DNA from: CAVVGZ01 sp963747965
GTDB taxonomy: Bacteria > Chloroflexota > Anaerolineae > Anaerolineales > Anaerolineaceae
Reading direction: 5' to 3'
Length of the DNA stretch: 64,000 nt
NCBI GenBank assembly: GCA_963747965.1
Contig: CAVVGZ010000007.1
Location: forward strand, 62,001 to 126,000
How positions within the stretch are numbered: the first letter of the stretch is position 1; the number at the start of each line of letters is the position of its first letter. The notes beneath the pieces were generated by a model that saw only the letters and a list, made by a program, of their open reading frames with translations, was not told where the DNA came from and did no database searches. Positions 61,756 to 64,000 of the stretch are shown here, one piece after another. The translations under genes were made by a program, and so were the position numbers.

Positions 61756-62895
61756 TTACCGGCGGTTTCTGTTCCTTAAGAACGCCGGAATATCCAGGTC
61801 ATCTGTATTCATGACAACGGTTTGATATTCATATGCATTTTTCGACGCGACTACTTCAACATTTTCCAGGAGCCTGGGCTGTATAGCCTGTCTTACTTCT
61901 TCTTTACGAAATTTGGGTTCAAAAGAGCGAGTCATATTCGCCCGATCGAATCCTGTTGCGATGACCGTAACCCTGATTTCATCCCTCATTTCTGGATCAA
62001 CAACTGCACCAAAGATCAGGTTCACATCCGGGTGGGCAGTCTCCTTAATGATCGCAGCCGCCTGATTAACTTCATAAAGGGTTAAATTCGAACCACCAGT
62101 GACATTGAACAGGATTCCGCGGGCGCCGTCAATCGTTATGTCAAGGAGCTGGCTGGAAATTGCCATTTCTGCAGCTAACCGGGAGCGATCTTCACCCGAA
62201 GCGACTCCGACAGCCATCAATGCCGCGCCACCCTCGGACATGATTGTCCGCACGTCAGCGAAATCCAGGTTAATTAATCCTGGAACGGTAATTAATTCAG
62301 AAATTCCCTGGATGCCCTGGCGTAAAACATCATCTGCTACATGGAAAGCTTCCTGGAGGCTGGAACGTTTATCCACTATCTGGAGCAGCCTGTCATTGGG
62401 GATTACAATCAAGGTGTCTGCCTGTTCCTTTAATTTTGCAATACCATTTTCAGCGCTCATCATACGGCGAGAGCCTTCAAAGGTAAACGGACGGGTGACC
62501 ACACCGATCGTCAACGCCCCACTTTCTTTTGCAATCTGGGCGACTATCGGTGCAGCTCCAGTTCCTGTCCCTCCCCCGAGACCTGCTGTCACAAAAACCA
62601 TGTCGCTGCCTTTCAAAACTTCGTAAAGCTCCTCCGAAGATTCTTCTGCAGCTTTTTGACCAACTTCTGGATTTCCACCTGCTCCCAACCCGCGAGTGCT
62701 TTTTTCTCCAATTCTGACGCGAGTGGGAGACTTGGAAAGCAGCAAGGCTTGAGCATCTGTATTAATTGTTATGAACTCGATACCCTGCAATCCTTCATTG
62801 ATCATCCGATTGACGGCATTACAGCCGCCACCGCCGACACCGACGACTTTGATACGTGCAAATGATTCTGACTGGGGTTGAAATGGTTTTTCCAT
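61756..62895 (-). CDS. ftsZ: Cell division protein FtsZ
   Basis: FtsZ is the tubulin-like GTPase that forms the division ring. The tubulin signature GGGTGTG is at residues 107-113; VVGVGGGGCNAVNRMI and VIPNDRLLQIVD complete the GTP site and T7 has GLINLDFADVRTIM. The 379-residue protein ends DDLDIPAFLRNRNRR, a conserved tail that binds FtsA and other partners, with a short linker. It follows ftsA after 57 bases; no mur or mra genes are adjacent in the visible part. ATTTTAGTATC precedes the ATG with a weak ribosome site (GGAGATTTTAGTATC). Confidence 0.98.
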   Translation of the reverse strand: MEKPFQPQSESFARIKVVGVGGGGCNAVNRMINEGLQGIEFITINTDAQALLLSKSPTRVRIGEKSTRGLGAGGNPEVGQKAAEESSEELYEVLKGSDMVFVTAGLGGGTGTGAAPIVAQIAKESGALTIGVVTRPFTFEGSRRMMSAENGIAKLKEQADTLIVIPNDRLLQIVDKRSSLQEAFHVADDVLRQGIQGISELITVPGLINLDFADVRTIMSEGGAALMAVGVASGEDRSRLAAEMAISSQLLDITIDGARGILFNVTGGSNLTLYEVNQAAAIIKETAHPDVNLIFGAVVDPEMRDEIRVTVIATGFDRANMTRSFEPKFRKEEVRQAIQPRLLENVEVVASKNAYEYQTVVMNTDDLDIPAFLRNRNRR

Positions 62896-62952
62896 GATAC
62901 TAAAATCTCCTCTGCATTTGATTTTCTTGGTTTTAATAATAATTTTGAAGAA

Positions 62953-64000
62953 TTATGGCAAAAATCGACGAATAAATGATTTAATATTTTCCCAGAATGC
63001 AACTTTGTCGATGGATTTTTTGGTTTTTGGGGTTACGGTATCCCGCATTAATAATGCCCACGAGAGCAGCCCGACACTTGTCGAATAGGCTGGTGAATGA
63101 AGCTGGTCAACCAATCCGATCATATTTTCAGGTTGAGCCACACGGACCGGAAGACCAAGGACTTCACCGGCAAGTTTACGAATTTTTGGCAACCTACTTG
63201 TCCCACCGGTAAGTACCATGCCGGCAGGGAGCAATCCATCATAACCAGAGCGTTTAATTTCCTGAAGGACAAGCGAAAAAATTTCTTCAACCCTGGCATC
63301 GATGATATGAGCAAGGTCCTTGCGGTTCACAACGACAGGCTCATCCAGACCAAAAGAACGAATCGTGAATGTTTCATCTGACCCGATTTCTGTTTCCATG
63401 GCACTGCCATATTCGATTTTTATTTCCTCCGCTTGAGAGAAAGGCACCCTTAAACCATGCGCTATGTCATTCGTGATGTGATTCCCACCAACATCTAATA
63501 CCATCGTATGCCAGACGTCATTATCAATATAAATGGCCATATCGGTTGTTCCCCCTCCGATATCGCAAACAACTGAGCCCATCTGGCGTTCGGTCTCATT
63601 AAGAACCGCTTCACCCGAGGCAAGAGGATTGAGGACAAATTGAGATACCTGAATTCCAGCATTTTCTACACATTCGCGAATATTTGCTACAGTTGCCTTG
63701 GCAGCCGTGATAACATGCGCTTCCACTTCCAGACGGTACCCATGCATCCCGACGGGCATACGGATACCCTCCTGCCCATCTACGACAAAACCCCGCTGGA
63801 TGATATGGATGATCTCACGGTTATGCGGGATAGCGACTGCCTGTGCGGCTTCAAGTGCCCTCTCGATATCATCATGGTCAATGACTTGCCCGCTGATCCC
63901 AACAACTCCACGGCTGTTTACCGAGGCAACATGGGATCCAGCCAGACTAACCAGGGCAGAGGTTATCTCCAACCCGGAGGTTCTCTGGGCTTTCTCTACA
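62953..64000 (-). CDS. ftsA: Cell division protein FtsA (5' end outside the window)
   Basis: FtsA is an actin-like ATPase that ties FtsZ to the membrane. The visible part starts VEKAQRTSGLEITSALVSLA at the window edge and includes VVCDIGGGTTDMAIY (phosphate 1/2), the VLDVGGNHITNDIAHGL SHS2-like surroundings and MVLTGGTSRLPKIRKLAGE. The C-terminus ends VAFWENIKSFIRRFLP, an amphipathic helix that binds the membrane. The frame is open to the end, so the start lies beyond 64000. It is upstream of ftsZ in the same direction. Confidence 0.95.
   Translation of the reverse strand, partial: VEKAQRTSGLEITSALVSLAGSHVASVNSRGVVGISGQVIDHDDIERALEAAQAVAIPHNREIIHIIQRGFVVDGQEGIRMPVGMHGYRLEVEAHVITAAKATVANIRECVENAGIQVSQFVLNPLASGEAVLNETERQMGSVVCDIGGGTTDMAIYIDNDVWHTMVLDVGGNHITNDIAHGLRVPFSQAEEIKIEYGSAMETEIGSDETFTIRSFGLDEPVVVNRKDLAHIIDARVEEIFSLVLQEIKRSGYDGLLPAGMVLTGGTSRLPKIRKLAGEVLGLPVRVAQPENMIGLVDQLHSPAYSTSVGLLSWALLMRDTVTPKTKKSIDKVAFWENIKSFIRRFLP

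Noticed and set aside
1..64000. CRISPR arrays, insertion sequences, prophage or toxin-antitoxin loci
   Set aside because: I looked for repeated spaced units, terminal inverted repeats with transposase motifs, integrases and paired small genes, and found none.

Overview
This window looks like a piece of a Chloroflexota chromosome, most likely an uncultured Anaerolineae. The points behind that are two lipoproteins with NBR1-type Ig domains, DarA-type cyclic-di-AMP receptors, a TrpB2-type tryptophan synthase under a T-box, an FtsA/FtsZ pair outside any cell-wall cluster, GSI-alpha-like glutamine synthetase and several conserved unknowns. Base composition is modestly AT-rich and even. I see no insertion sequence, prophage, CRISPR array, tRNA or rRNA. 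The taxonomic call rests on family knowledge, not on a marker search.

Layout: 1-8.7 kb (+) holds the end of thrC, a GT2 glycosyltransferase, a PLP enzyme, an unknown protein and a hydantoinase, then three coupled complex I/Hyf-like membrane subunits. 8.9-13.3 kb (+) holds a coiled-coil protein, selB, a consensus promoter and rplU-rpmA-rpmE; the last is L31 fused to an RNA polymerase alpha-CTD-like domain. 13.4-16.9 kb (+) holds tdk, hpt, a CCA-adding-type enzyme and a hydrolase. 16.9-19.7 kb (-) holds an S49 peptidase, a DUF4350-like protein and a zinc-ribbon protein. 19.9-28.7 kb holds ppdK, an FHA protein, glnA with a glmS-ribozyme-like leader, recA and two secreted proteins. 28.7-38.4 kb holds ahcY and a PfkB kinase, a lytic transglycosylase, pyruvate dehydrogenase E1/E2 and a transporter. 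38.4-50.2 kb holds mobA, envelope proteins, AMMECR1, DarA receptors and a glycosidase. 50.3-64 kb holds a class A PBP, a methyltransferase-like orphan, T-box-trpB2, a racemase, an NYN nuclease, an M48 protease, ftsZ and ftsA.

Most of the content is core metabolism and envelope maintenance. ahcY plus the PfkB kinase recycle S-adenosylhomocysteine. PpdK and the PDH components sit around pyruvate. Lytic transglycosylase, amidase, L,D-transpeptidase, PBP1a and FtsAZ make and remodel the wall.

The most unusual signals are regulatory. The leader of glnA folds like the core of a glmS ribozyme although the gene is not glmS. The trp T-box carries an extra terminator-like hairpin. Two envelope genes have near-consensus promoters placed so that transcription should start on the ATG. 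A promoter-proximal terminator precedes the adenosine-kinase-like gene. Several conserved genes (thrC, the glycosyltransferase, cca, glnA, probably a C39 protease and one small gene) are split by single-base indels. Some lie at short homopolymers, so sequencing error is the leading explanation.
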